Shown here in pieces: positions 44,516-56,109 of a stretch of DNA of 64,000 nucleotides. Location of the stretch: positions 14,362,496 through 14,426,495 of the forward strand of contig NC_049995.1 in NCBI RefSeq assembly GCF_000003815.2, read 5' to 3'. Origin of the DNA: Branchiostoma floridae. Taxonomy: Eukaryota > Chordata > Leptocardii > Amphioxiformes > Branchiostomatidae. The notes under the pieces were generated by a model. The model did no database searches. It was not told the DNA's origin and saw nothing but the letters and a program-made list of their open reading frames with translations. Made by a program: the position numbers and the translations under genes. How positions within the stretch are numbered: position 1 is the first letter of the stretch; each line of letters opens with the position of its first letter.

Positions 44516-45125
44516 CAACCATTGCTGCATGCAAATGCAAGAAACGCCTCCCTCCATTCTTCCATGAAAATGTAAAAAAAAAAGAAATACCTTTCCCTAT
44601 TCCTTAAAAAAGATTTGCAACATTTAAACATAATGAAATGAAATCTGCATGATAGCATTCCGATAGAAACATAACCCCTGTCTTTATACCTTTGATCATG
44701 TAACCATTCTTGCATGCAAATGCTAAAAAAACCCTTCCCCTATTCCTTCATATGGGCAATGCCTGAAGAAGTCTTGTTGCAAAAACCTAATGCATATTAA
44801 CACTTAAATATAAAAGTTCAACATAACTAATCAAAATGTTCATTTGCATCCCAATAGAAACGTCATGTGGGTCTTTTTTTTCTTTTGACCAAGTAACCAT
44901 TCTTGCATGCAAATGCAAAAAACGCCTCCCCCATTCTTTGATGCCCGAAGCATAATAACGGTAATGAAAATAGTAGAAACAATAATAACAAAATAGATAA
45001 TACTAATGCTAACAATTATAATACGAATCAAAGTAAAGTCTTTATACCTTTGGCTTTGATCAAGCAACCATTCTTGCATGCAAATTAAAAAAAAACGCCT
45101 CCCCCCATTCCTTGATATGGACAAT
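44515..45125. repeat. Tandem array, period 172-193 bp, four units, each with an octamer ATGCAAAT
   Basis: CTTGCATGCAAATGCAAAAA plus ACGCCTCCCCCATTCTT, with ATGCAAAT at 44529, 44714, 44907 and 45079. Unit ends share ATAGAAACRTCAT and CTTTATACCTTTGATCA. ATGCAAAT is the POU-factor octamer, kept in all four although the remainder has diverged. Confidence 0.85.
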
Positions 45126-45789
45126 GCCTGAATCAGTCGAAACGGTCAGCAAAATTATGGCCTGCTTGTGATCACTGGTATTGATTTGTAAAGACAACCA
45201 GAACGGCTGCCAAGAAAAGGAAATCCTTTAATGTCGTTAAGACAGCACCTGTATTTGTCTTTCTTTGTCTCGGTGGTAACTATGGCCCTTATGTTGGCTC
45301 GGGTCTAGTCTTTATGCCTGTTTTGTGCAAATATTTTTACTGGTGGTGCCCCAATGTCAGGTGTAGTATTGTTCTTCCGGTAAGGGGCACGACGAAGGGG
45401 AATCGTGACTTAGGCAATGCTGATTTGAATACATGGATGGTATCTGCTCTCGCATCAATGTCTGACTGTTTCCAACGAGAAAACTAAATTATTTCAACCA
45501 TACTGTAGATAGTACAAAGCAGCTACAAAATTAGTACATATATATCGAAGATCGGACAACGAAATATAGGAAAATATAATGCTTATGTAATGACATTATT
45601 AGTACTACAAAGAAGAAGATGTAAAAGACCCAAAATAAAGAATCAATTGTTCAGCTTATCATACTAACTGTTCATGTTCAGTGATTTGTTCAACCTCTCT
45701 GACCACTTAGATTTCTTGATGAATGCAACTTTTGTTCGTAAGCTCGCATCTGTTTTGGGGGTACCCAGAGGATGTCATCCATATAGTCA
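45126..45789. other. Intergenic sequence
   Basis: No gene or repeat recognised apart from the start of the next repeat. Confidence 0.4.
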
Positions 45790-46640
45790 AATCAACATGG
45801 CCTTAGGTAAAGTAAGTAATGAAATGAAAGTAAGTGCATATAATCTACCAAGAAGACACATGCCAAATAGTATAACAAAGACGAAATGACCATGGATGTA
45901 CCAGCTTTGCCGTGACAACTCATAACTATTTTATTCATTGCTTATATGTGACTTGATTTTTCTCTTATCTCATACATCCTGTTTTTCGAGAGCCATTCTT
46001 TAAAGAAAGTGAGCCTCCATGATTTAATCTATGAATTAAAAGAAAATACTAATACCAGAAGATGTGTAGCGTTAGACAGATGTGTAACGTTGAACATAGT
46101 GAATTCGAAAAGTTCAATGGTCTTACAGTATCTTAAACTACGTCATTACTGATCGTCAACCTGTTCAAAGTGTCTCTTCCTACCGCGGTATTCATGTATT
46201 CCAGGCCGTAGTTTATCAACATGGTCTAAGGTACAGCATGCAAGTGCATCTAATCTACCAGGCAGACACAGAAATGATCTTTCATATAGTATAACAAAGA
46301 CAAAATGACCATGGATGTACCAGCTTTGCTGTGACAGCTCACAACTATTTTATTCATTGCTTATATGTGACTTGATTTTCTCTTATCTCATACATCTTGT
46401 TTTCGAGAGCCATACTTTAAAAAAAGTGAGCCTCTATGTTTTAATCTAAGAATTAAAAGAAAATACCAATAGTAACCAGAAGGTGGTACAGTTAGACAGA
46501 TAGTGAAACATAATGAATCCAAAAGGTTCCATGGTCTTATAGTATCTTAAACTACGTCATTACTGACCGTCAACCTGTTCAAAGTGTCTCTTCCTACCGC
46601 GGTATTCATGTATTCCAGGCCGTAGTTTATGCGGTATAGT
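45790..46640. repeat. Two tandem copies of a unit of about 420 bp
   Basis: CAACATGGYCTAAGG at about 45797 and 46218; AGTATAACAAAGACAAAATG plus ACCATGGATGTACCAGCTTT; TACGTCATTACTGATCGTCA; and CTACCGCGGTATTCATGTAT plus TCCAGGCCGTAGTTTAT each occur twice, with an indel near the AAAGAAAGTGAGCCTC part. Copies are about 90% alike. Confidence 0.9.
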
Positions 46641-47030
46641 TCTATCTTATCGCCTTTTGGCCTCGCGCCGATGCCTCAAACCGTCTTGTCATCAGAAAGA
46701 TTATTGTAAAGAGGCACTTCTAACGATAACATGGCCTCCTATTAGGCTATTCCATTCTGCAGGTGGGGTTTAAATATGTTTAGTCTTCTGCATAGCTGTA
46801 GTAATGTGAATAAATCGATTGCTGAAAAATATGAATATACAAAACACCGATACACATCACAAGCACATTGTTATAGGGGAGGACTTCTTTACATATGTAT
46901 TTGTTGGTGTTGTTCAACAAATACTATCACCCGGTGAACATAACACACATGTCTATTTTATTAGCCTGTTCCATTTTGTGGGAGGGAAGGGAATGCATTA
47001 TCCTAAAGCCTGTTTCAATGCGACATGCGT
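46641..47030. other. Intergenic sequence
   Basis: No feature recognised. Confidence 0.4.
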
Positions 47031-47349
47031 TTGAAGAGAGATAAAGATCCCATAGACGTTTAGAGGCTACAAGAGTAGCGCATTGTTATCCACTTTGTCT
47101 TGAGCATGATACTAGAAGTAAAGTCCATTCCTCCTGCATTCACCACAAATTACCGTGACACCTTTAATTAGTTCTAGTTCATTATATATGTACATTTTTA
47201 TATATAGGTTTACAGAAAGGCAAAGACCCTATAGTCCTTTTTGAGGCCACAAGGGTAGTTGGTTGTTATCCACTTTGTCTTGAGCATGATACTAGAAGTA
47301 AAGCCCATCCCTTCCCTCCATTTCCATTTACACCAAATTACTGTAGCAC

Positions 47350-47498
47350 CTTAGCTCTCCCCGTGCCTTTACACCAAATTGGAGTAAGAAAACTCGTGTA
47401 AAAACCTTTCCAATATCGACACATTGTCTAGCAGGGAATCAAACCCTGACCTCACGATCCCGTGTACACCAGGACGCCTAAGCAGCCCGCATTACTGT
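47350..47498 (-). mobile_element. tRNA-Leu/Ser-like SINE, copy 1
   Basis: Minus strand: GCTTAGGCGTCCTGGTGTAC (A region), then CAGGGTTTGATTCCCTGC (B box with one change), and a body ending in GGTGTAAA. Its sequence parallels copy 2 over about 145 bp. Confidence 0.65.
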
Positions 47499-47664
47499 TT
47501 GATTTTTTGGAAAGAAATCGGTTTGTTTCGATGCGACATATACAGGTTTAAAGGAAGGTAAAGATCTCATCCAAAACAGAGGCCACAGGGGTGGTCACCC
47601 AGTTGTCATCCACGTTGTCTTGGACATGATATTAGTAGGTACAGCCCATGCATTCCTGTCCTTT

Positions 47665-47813
47665 CACTTCCATTGGCATTTACACCAAATTGGAACGAGA
47701 AAACTCCTGTAGAAAGTCTTTCCAATATCGACACGATGTCTAGCAGGGATCGAACCCTGACCCCTCGATCCCGTGTGCGGCAGGACGCCTAAGCAGCCCG
47801 CATTACTGCCCAC
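47665..47813 (-). mobile_element. tRNA-Leu/Ser-like SINE, copy 2
   Basis: Minus strand: GCTTAGGCGTCCTGCCGCAC (A region), then GTCAGGGTTCGATCCCTGCT containing a perfect GGTTCGATCCC B box, then the body TTCCAATTTGGTGTAAATGC. The internal promoter looks intact although the cloverleaf is not. Confidence 0.7.
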
Positions 47814-47869
47814 CCAATCCACTTACTGCGTCATGTCTCCTCCGTGATGATTGCTGAGAGTCCCCTGCT

Positions 47870-48660
47870 ATGTTCACACTTGTTGGGCCGTGTACAACAC
47901 AGCATGATTACCAGAGCGGTCATAAGGAGACAGTGGCGCTAAATTGATTAATGTCTAAGGTCTTCCTGTGGGTCCTAGACCTACCACAGACTTTTAAGGT
48001 GTTTGTATGTGTCCACAACCTCTTGTTAGGCCGTGTGGAACACAGCATGACTACCAGAGTGGCCATTATGAGACAGTGGCGCTAAATTGATTAATGTCTA
48101 AGGTCTTCCTGTGGGTCCCAGACCTACCACAGACTTTCCTTCTCAAATGAATTGTTCGTCTAAAGCGTTTGTGTGTGTCCTCAACCACTTGTTGGGCCGT
48201 GTGCAACACGAGCGGTCACAAGGAGACGGTAGCGCTAAATTGATTAATGTCTAAGGTCTTCGCGTGGGTCCTTGACCTACCACAGACTTTCCTTCTCGAA
48301 TGAATCGTATGTCTAAGGTGTTTGTATGTGTCCACAACCACTTGTTGAGCCGTGTGGAACACAGCATGACTACCAGAGTGGCCATTATGAGACAGTGGCG
48401 CTAAATTGATTTATGTCTAAGGTCTTCCTGTGTGTCCTCGACCTATACCAGAGACTTTCCTTCTCAAATGAATTGTTCGTCTAAGGTGTTTGTGTGTGTC
48501 TATAACCACTTGTTGTGCCGTGTACAACACAGCATGATTACCAGAGCGGTCATAAGGAGACGGTAGCGCTAAATTGATTTATGTCTAAGGTATCTGTGTG
48601 GATCATCGACGTACGATACACCTACCACAGAATTTTCTTGTCGAAGGAATTATGCCATAA
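47870..48660. repeat. Tandem array, period 143-168 bp, five units
   Basis: CCACTTGTTGGGCCGTGTAC with GCCGTG at about 47887, 48030, 48196, 48349 and 48517. All have GGAGACAGTGGCGCTAAATT plus GATTAATGTCTAAGGTCTTC, and GACCTACCACAGACTTTCCT. Length changes come from presence or absence of TCTCAAATGAATTGTTCGTC. A fragment resumes at 49085-49180 beyond the MITE. Confidence 0.95.
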
Positions 48661-48818
48661 GTTTTAATTCTTACAGGGCCTTCACACTGAAACCGAATAA
48701 GCAGGTATCAAGCAGAACCAGGCGGAATGAAGAATTTGCAAAATCAGTGCCATATTTGGGTGGGAATTCGTAATGAAACTTATATCCCCTTCACACGAGA
48801 AGAAATGTATAACTATAA

Positions 48819-49032
48819 GCCGAAATGCCGTCAGAATAACTATAATTTGAATGCAGTTCGATTTTTCTCCACTTCAAATGAACCTCGAGCGTCTTGAGCT
48901 CGAGGATAACAAAAACATTAGAGACGGCCCAAGAATGGGCAGAAATATCTGGAACGCGGTGAAAATATCTAGAATGCACTAAAAAAAATACCCAGGAATA
49001 TAAAAAAATAGTCATTATGACGGCATTCCGGC
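48819..49032. mobile_element. MITE with GCCGRAATGCCGTCA ends, about 214 bp
   Basis: Left GCCGAAATGCCGTCAGAATA (48819) is mirrored by TCATTATGACGGCATTCCGG (to 49031); about 21 of 25 terminal positions match. CCTCGAGCGTCTTGAGCTCG (from 48891) is an internal hairpin. It interrupts the end of the preceding tandem array. Confidence 0.8.
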
Positions 49033-49950
49033 TGATTGCTAAATCATATGTTAAAGCTACATAATTATGTTCGATGCATCACCTGGAATTGATTTATGCC
49101 TAAATCTTTACACGTGTCCTCGACCTACCACAGATTTAGACTTTTCTTGTTGAAGGAATCTTGCCATAAGTTAAGTCTTTCTAAATCAAATCTAGAAACA
49201 ATTTATGTAACATACGTCGATGAAGGTTAGACATCCCAATATGTGTATAACCTAGAATATTTCAGGACAAACAATGTGTTGCAATGGCTACAACTGATTG
49301 CCTATCAAATGCCTCCGTTGGAGGAGGGGGGCGGGTGTTGAATAGCAGACGTCGGAAAAGAAAACAACATTTCTCTAGCTAATATTAGGTTGTGATCTGG
49401 AATCTTATGCTTGGCGAATTCCTATGCTCTGTTATTAGAAAGAGTAATCCCCTGGGAAGAAGTTGGTACATTTGTCTTTCACTGCCTCAATAGCTTAATA
49501 AGTATATTCTAGCTTAATGAATATTTAGGTCCGAGTGTACTACGGAAAGAAGTATATCATAGGACGTTGTTCTTAAATATAAGTGTATCTATAATGCTTG
49601 TATTTCGCAATACGTTATCATTATTATGGTATGCTATTCAGTCTGTCTGAAGTGTGAGGAGTCTTTATAGCACGGGCTATCAAAGTGCAGTCAACTTCGT
49701 CTCTTAATTTCTTCATTTCAGCAATATCATCGATTGCAATCATAAACCCTACTCTTTGAATAAAGCAATCGCAAAGAAAATTGAGAGCAATAAATTTTTC
49801 CTAAACTCATTGATATAGCAACAAAGTTCCATATGACACTATATATAACAATATATGTCTTACTATAATCGTGAAATATCGACGTGAACTTTTCCTGTTT
49901 CACTTTTAACCTTTATGCCAGGGGAATCTAATGATTGTCAATAAAAATCT
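49033..49950. other. Intergenic sequence
   Basis: First 150 bp continue the 47870 array; GTCGATGAAGGTTAGACATC (about 49213) is an end fragment of the foldback family. Otherwise nothing seen. Confidence 0.5.
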
Positions 49951-49952
49951 GG

Positions 49953-50806
49953 GCGTTTGATTTTTCAGAATCCTCACAGGAAAGTCTGTCGTCATCTAAC
50001 CAGAAAGAGAAAGATGACCCTGCTTTGTACCTGCCAATAAATCCATGTTGGCCACATGTGCCATTCTAGTGGGGGGTGAACTTGGACATGGCGTTTGATT
50101 TTTTAAAAATTCTCACAGGAAAGTCTGTCATCATCTAACCAGAAAGAGAAAGATGACCCTGATTTGTAACTGTCTATAAATCCATGTTGACCACATGTGC
50201 CATTCTAGTGGGGGGGTGGGGGGTGGACTTGGACATGACGTTTGATTTTTCAGAATCCTTACAGGGAAGTCTGTCGTCATCTAACCAGAAAGAGAAAGAT
50301 GACCCTGCTTTGTAACTGTCTATAAATCCATGTTGGCCACATGTGCCACTCTAGTGGGGGGGGGGGGTGGACTTGGACATGGCGTTTGATTTTTCAAAAT
50401 CTTCACAGGAAAGTCTGTCGTCATCTAACCAGAAAGAGAAAGATGACTCTGATTTGTACCTGCCAATAAATCCATGTTGGCCACATGTGCCACTCTAGTG
50501 GGGGGGTGGGGGGTGGACTTGGACATGGCGTTTGATTTTTCAGAATCCTTACAGGGAAGTCTGTCGTCATCTAACCAGAAAGAGAAAGATGACCCTGCTT
50601 TGTAACTGTCTATAAATCCATGTTGGCCACATGTGCCACTCTAGTGGGGGGTGAACTTGGACATGGCGTTTGATTGTTCAGAATCCTTACAGGGAAGTCT
50701 GTCGTCATCTAACCAGAAAGAGAAAGATGACCCTGATTTTTACCTGCCAATAAATCCATGTTGGCCACATGTGCCACTCTAGTGGGGGATGAACTTGGAC
50801 ATGGAG
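49953..50806. repeat. Young tandem array, period 136-146 bp, six units
   Basis: GGCGTTTGATTTTTCAGAAT at about 49953, 50091, 50237, 50382, 50528 and 50667. Units are about 95% alike. Length differences come almost only from the G-run in CTAGTGGGGG..TGGACTTGG (6 to 14 G). All units hold a hairpin: GTCATCT, 14-base loop, AGATGAC. Confidence 0.97.
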
Positions 50807-51065
50807 TTCATGTCCTGATCAATAGTATTTCTGTCAAAGCTGTTGTACCAAAAATACGACACGGATAAAATACATCGTAAATTAACCAGTTAAGATCCTA
50901 AAAAACATTAGGTCATACTAAATAATTGATATTGATGTCACTCTCTGGGAACTGTAACACTGATGCAAGCGTGAGAAATGTAATAAAATATCTTTATGTG
51001 AATCCTATTCGACGACTCCAGGAAGAATAGAGTTATGATAATAATTGTAACTCTAATTGGAGATC

Positions 51066-51091
51066 GAAATAAACAAACAAACAAACAAACG
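51066..51091. repeat. (AAAC)n microsatellite
   Basis: Five or six AAAC units with flanking near-matches. Confidence 0.9.
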
Positions 51092-51199
51092 AAGTGTTGC
51101 TCATACGAAACAAACAAGAGACAGGGTTTATTCAAACATATATACTTCTTCTCGCTACAAGATGAAAGAAATACGACAGGAAGACTACTTTTATCGCGT

Positions 51200-52380
51200 C
51201 ATATATAAGTTGCCTCTTGGCTGCTCAAAAATTAATCAAATATCCATTGATCGTCCAATGCAAATTAAACAATCCAGGTACTTTAAGGCCATTGATTTGC
51301 CATTGTCAATAAAACATATTCGTGGTTTAAGCACAAAAAGTTACAAGTGTTACATGTAACATGCATCACAGCCTTCACAATTCCAGACAATATTAACTCC
51401 ATTTCAAATGTCCGGCTGCTCACCTCTTGGCCATGTACTCAATATCCAGAAGCAGATTCCAACACCGGCAATAGGGTCCAACCCTCTGGTTGAACTTAAG
51501 TAAGGTACTTAAAAATCCACAAGTTTAGATTAAACGTTGTCAATGAGCCTTCTCCATCACAATTCCAAATTACTTTAGCCTTTGAGATATCCATTGATTG
51601 ACCAATGTCAATGAAGAAAGTCATGGCTTCAGTATGGAATTCTGATATGATGAGCATTGAGCATTGACCAATGTCGGTGAAACTATTTTGCAATATGTAA
51701 CGGGTATCATTCACAATTCCAGACTATATTAGCCCTATTTCAAATGGCCGGCTGCTAGCATCATGGTGCCATCCTAAATCTCCAGAACCAGATTCTAACA
51801 GCCGTAATGGATTCACTCTCTCCTTTCTCCCGTTCAGAAGGTCTCTCTGCTACATTCACATCCAATTCCAGTTGGAACTTCTTCTCACTGCAAGGTGAGA
51901 GAAATATGGCAGACGGACTACTGAAATCTTGTCATCTAAGTTACCTCTTGGCTCTACAAAAGTAATCAAATATCCATTGGTTGAGTGTAATACCATTAAA
52001 ACAAGTCGTGGCTTTAGTATGAAACGTTGACCATTCTTTACAATTCCAAAGTACTTTAATGTTCACTGATCGACCAATGTCAATGAAAATATTCGTGGAT
52101 TTAGTACAATTGATACTTGTAAATGGCATTCTTCACAATTCCAGACGATATTAGCCCCATTTAAAATGGCCGGCTGCTTGCGTGGTGGTGCCATCCTAAA
52201 TCTTCAGACGCAGATTCCAACAACCGTAATGGGCTCCACTCTCGTTTCTCCCGCTCAGACCAACCCCATCAGCAGAATCAATATGAGATATAACCAGGGC
52301 CCTGACAACAACGGCTCCACACAGATAAATTCAAGGTTGGGCAGTTTTCTATCAAGAGCTACGTGATCAAACTGGTGAAA
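51200..52380. repeat. Diverged tandem units, period about 335-425 bp
   Basis: CACAATTCCAGACRATATTA plus GCCCCATTTCAAATGGCCGGCTGCT at about 51377, 51711 and 52134; AATCAAATATCCATTGRTYG at 51235 and 51962; GACCAATGTCAATGAA at 51599 and 52072. ATCCTAAATCTCCAGAACCAG-like text follows each. Confidence 0.8.
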
Positions 52381-52469
52381 GTCGATATACAAAACGTTTC
52401 GCACTCAATAAAATGTGCGGAATGGGTCTCAAATCCGCCCGAGCGAGGAGCTACTTGACAGGCGATTCT

Positions 52470-52830
52470 GAAAGCCGATGGTCAGGGTTGGACAAGTCCA
52501 CTAGTCCCATTTTCCTGGGCAAGTGAAAGTGGCAATCGGGCAAGCAAATGTCAGCCGATCGGGCAAGTAAGATTTTTCCATTACTGACAATTTGATACTA
52601 TTTTCTTTTCACATTCATGGTATCAGTAATCGTTCATCACAGAAAAATAGAGCCTATGATAAAAATATCCCATTGCTGGAAGTAAAAATACATTGACGGA
52701 TTTCATTTAAATTTGGGGCAAGGAAAAAGTTGGGTCTGGCAAGTAATTTTACTTATGTACTTGCCCGATAGGACAAGTGAATTTTAGTACAATCTAATAG
52801 CTATGTCTGGATAAAATTGGACATCCATCG
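52470..52830. mobile_element. Candidate MITE with GGGCAAGT subterminal repeats
   Basis: GGACAAGTCCACTAG, GGGCAAGTGAAAG and ATCGGGCAAG on the left face ACTTGCCCGATAGGACAAG and TTGGACATCC on the right, in opposite orientation. TTACTGACAATT and TTGGGGCAAGG lie inside. Exact ends were not resolved. Confidence 0.5.
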
Positions 52831-53408
52831 CTCTTCTTAAGCGTCACTAGAATGAACTGGCAGAAACAAGTCAACACAAATACATCTAACTAGTAAAAAA
52901 ACAGTTAAACATCAAGGATTGTATGTAACCGTCATTTATATGTAAATCGTGTTAAATGGTAGGGCAATACCATAGGGAAAGCTAAGCTTAGTTTTAAAAC
53001 TAAATTGAGTAAAGCTTTAAACGTATTGATGGACTTTGATGTACTTTGACGTTTAGCTGAATTTATTCCATTAACTTTTAACTTGCCTGGCAATCCTCTT
53101 CTAAACCAAATAGACCTTGAGGCGCTAAGAAGAATCTTCCACTGGTTAGGGTAAAACATTTTCATACATGACAAAAAAACCTTAATGCATCATGAAAGAT
53201 GTATATATCTAACAGAAAAAAAAACGTCAGTACAATCTTAATGGACGATGAAAGATGTATGTATTTAACGAAACAACATCAGTACAACGTTAGTGCATTA
53301 TGAAAGATGTGTATATCTACATATTAGCTGAGATATGAGTTCAGATGTCTACAACGCCAAAATGGTTTGTCTCTATCAGTCTGAGCTGAATGGCTGGCGG
53401 GAAGTTGG
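52831..53408. other. Intergenic sequence
   Basis: AATGCATYATGAAAGATGTR plus TATATCTAACG occurs three times (about 53184, 53246, 53296), a short tandem of about 55 bp. No gene. Confidence 0.5.
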
Positions 53409-53409
53409 T

Positions 53410-53673
53410 AAGGCTCCCTTTCCACAAGACGGCGATCGCGCTGCGCTCTCACTGCGCTCTCACTGCGACCTAAGTAGGATATGTGTATCCTTCGCTTAGT
53501 CACTGGGTATATCATACAACATGTAAAAGTGTGACATAGAAGACAACAAAACACACACACACAGGTGTAAAAAAAATTGTTTCTTTTCTATTCAACTCGT
53601 TGAGAGATCTGTCAAATTCCATGTCGCAAAGAGAGCGCGGTGAGAACGCCGTCCTATTGGAAAGGGGGTATTA
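53410..53673. mobile_element. MITE, CCCTTTCCACTAGACGGCG type, copy 1
   Basis: Left end AAGGCTCCCTTTCCACAAGA plus CGGCGATCGCGCTGCGCTCTC; right end mirrors it (GAGAGCGCGGTGAGAACGCC plus GTCCTATTGGAAAGGGGGTATT). A 13-bp CTGCGCTCTCACT segment is duplicated inside the left arm. Interior shared with 58096-58345. Confidence 0.9.
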
Positions 53674-54186
53674 CCATTGTGATGTAGTTAGGCATATGAA
53701 AGAACGATGGAAAAGTCGCTGAGATCTCTAGCTGTTGTGCTTGATAGATACGTATGATGGCATCAGACGCAGTTAAGATGAGATAATATCTGAAGTTGTT
53801 AATAATAATTTGACTAAGATATTTGGATGCCAAAGCAATAGCCTTGATTGTCTAGTTTTCTCATCACCAATTTTGCATCTCATCATACGGAATAAGATTG
53901 ATATATAATTTTGCAACTTAAATCACGATCCAACTCATTCCGTATCTGTGGCTAGGGATTAAGAGATCACATTCGTCAGACATCAACTGTGATAAACCAT
54001 GTTTTGTTGCAGTTTGGTTACATTTAAAGAAATCACATTACCATATGTTACTATCATGCGTTTCTTCAGATCCATGTCGTGTTACTCGCATTATTCTGAA
54101 CTATCTATATTGAGTGTGTTACAAAACAGCTGTTTTTGAAAACCATTCTACTGTGTTTATGCTACAAAATAAGTCATTGATCTATT
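53674..54186. other. AT-rich intergenic sequence
   Basis: Nothing recognised. Confidence 0.45.
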
Positions 54187-54306
54187 CGTCGATGAAGGTT
54201 AGACATCAAGGTAATAAGGTTCTGACATAAAAGATGCCGGATGGCTTTCTGAAACATCTGTTTCTAATATCATATCCAGTTGCTTGAGTAAGTGCTTTTT
54301 GGCGCA
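54187..54306. mobile_element. Fused end fragments of the foldback family
   Basis: GTCGATGAAGGTTAGACATC at the left and CATATCCAGTTGCTTGAGTA plus AGTGCTTTTTGGCG at the right, with GGCTTTCTGAAACATCTG between. The two arms are joined with most of the interior missing. Confidence 0.75.
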
Positions 54307-54367
54307 TTGATCTATTCGATAATCTCAGTTAGTTTGAAATCATCAACAGATCATTGCCATTTAAATA

Positions 54368-54549
54368 TACAGTCAAATCTGTATTAGGGGCCACCTCTAC
54401 AGAGGGGCCACCTGTCCATAGTGGCCACTTTTTGTCGGTCCCTTGGGTATTTTATCTACAAGTTACCACCTCTATACAGAGGCCACCTGTCTATAGTGGC
54501 CAAATTTGTCCGGTCCCTTGAGTGGCCGCTATAGACAGGTTTGACTGTA
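54368..54549. mobile_element. MITE with CAGTCAAACCTGT ends and TA target duplication
   Basis: CAGTCAAATCTGT (54370) mirrors ACAGGTTTGACTG (to 54547), with TA on both sides. The interior is made of GGCCACCTCTACAGAGGGGC- and TAGTGGCCA-type inverted words. A TA duplication suggests a Tc1/mariner-like transposase in trans. Confidence 0.85.
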
Positions 54550-54764
54550 GATGGAAGACTTTGAGATTCTAAGTTATGACTACAGGATGTGGCATTAGGT
54601 GGTTTGTTTATGAGGGTTAGATATCCATGTAAACAATATGCAAATACAGTTCAATCTCTACAATATGGTTTACATTGGAGTGACATTTCCATACGATCCT
54701 CGGGAGTTAGTAAATTGACATGTTCAACCAGCTTTTTTTAGTTAGATGTACTTGTATTGAATTG
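54550..54764. other. Intergenic sequence
   Basis: GAGGGTTAGATATCCATGTAA near 54616 may be another small piece of the foldback family. Confidence 0.4.
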
Positions 54765-56010
54765 TCCTGCCAGTTCATTCTAGTGACGCTGAAGAAGAGT
54801 GATGGATATCACTCGAAACGCCTCGAAGTAAATGTCCGTTTTTTAATCTAGTTGTAGAGTTTCAAATGAATTGTATTTGAACATTTAGTGATTTGTCAAA
54901 TATTTGAACGCTCCAGTGTTCCTATGTGTAATTCTCTCACTCAATGAACTTGACTTAACAAGGTCCGTGCTCTTTCGTACTTGTATTGAATTGTCCTGCC
55001 AGTTCATTCTACTGACGCTGAAGAAGAGTGATGGATGTCACTCGAAACGTCCGGAAGTAAATCTTCGTTTTTTTTATTCAGTTGTAGAGATTGAATCATA
55101 TTTGGACATTAAGTAATTTGTCAAATATTGAGACGCTCCAGGGCTCCTCAGTGATATCTCCACTCAATGGACTTTACTTAAAAGGGGTTCGTACTCTCTA
55201 GTACCCTCTACTTTTGACATAAGATGTTGATCAGAGAAGGATACGGTCCGTAGATTCTGGTAGACGACTTTTTTGACTGGCATTAACTTATTACCATGCA
55301 TTGCATAAAATATAGCCACAGAGAAATTATCATCTTCATGTTGACTTCGACGCTGACGAAGAGTTATGAATGTCACTTGAATACTCAGGAAGTTGTTTTT
55401 ATTAAGTTGTAGAGATTGAATCATATTTGGACATTTAGTGATTTGTCAAATATTCACACGCTACTCAACGGCCTTTACTTAAAAGTGGTCTGTGCTCTCT
55501 AGTACCCTCTACATTTGACATAAGATGCTGATCATAGAAGGATACGGTCCGTCGCTTCTGGTAGACGACTTTTTTGACTGGCATTAACTTAATACCATGC
55601 ATTGCATAAAATATAGCCACAGAGAAATTATCGTCTTTATGTTGATTTTGACGCTGACGAAGAGTTATGAATGTCACTTGAATACTCAGGAAGTTAATCT
55701 CTGTTTTTATTAAGTTGTAGAGATTGAATCATTTTTGGACATTTAGTGATTTGCCAAATATTTACACGCTACTCAACGGCCTTTACTTAAAAGTGGTCTG
55801 TGCTCTCTAGTACCCTCTACATTTGACATAAGATGCTGATCAGAGAAGGATACGGTCCGTCGCTTCTGGTAGACGACTTTTTTGACTGGCATTAACTTAA
55901 TACCATGCATTGCATAAAATATAGCCGTAGGGAAAGTTTCGTCTTTAGGTTGACATTGACTAATGTGATGGCAAGCCACGATTATGCGCAAGTTAATATA
56001 AACCACTCCC
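54765..56010. repeat. Tandem array, period about 300-310 bp, preceded by a related pair
   Basis: 54765-55150 holds two copies of TGCCAGTTCATTCTAGTGAC plus GCTGAAGAAGAGTGATGGAT and ACTCGAAACGYC (about 54768 and 55005). From 55150 three units repeat CTCTAGTACCCTCTACWTTT, GGATACGGTCCGTCGCTTCT, GGCATTAACTTAATACCATG and CATTGCATAAAATATAGCC (starts about 55195, 55498, 55804). Minus-strand frames of 70-86 codons in each unit follow from the duplication. Confidence 0.9.
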
Positions 56011-56109
56011 GGCTAAGTCATTGAGCTGAGCACTTATTCAGGATAAAGGTAACGCAATGCATATTCTAGCTGTATCTCCGAGCAGTGTATAGCGATAATG
56101 ATAAAAGAT

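Larger units (their letters stand above)
47035..47815. repeat. Three diverged tandem units, period about 180-350 bp
   Basis: AAAGATCCCATAGACG..GAGGCTACAAGAGTAG, then TTGTTATCCACTTTGTCTTG plus AGCATGATACTAGAAGTA, at about 47042, 47222 and 47563. The later two units are extended by the SINE sequences listed next. Confidence 0.8.

Noticed and set aside
49953-50806. CRISPR-like pattern of repeats and spacers
   Set aside because: Whole units are repeated, with no unique spacers, and the DNA is eukaryotic.
54768-55060. Hammerhead-ribozyme-like core (CTGAAGA, hairpin, GAAAC), also in the foldback family
   Set aside because: One extra base sits between the core and the hairpin, and no matching stems I and III with a cleavage site can be drawn. 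A covariance-model search (Rfam hammerhead) would settle it.
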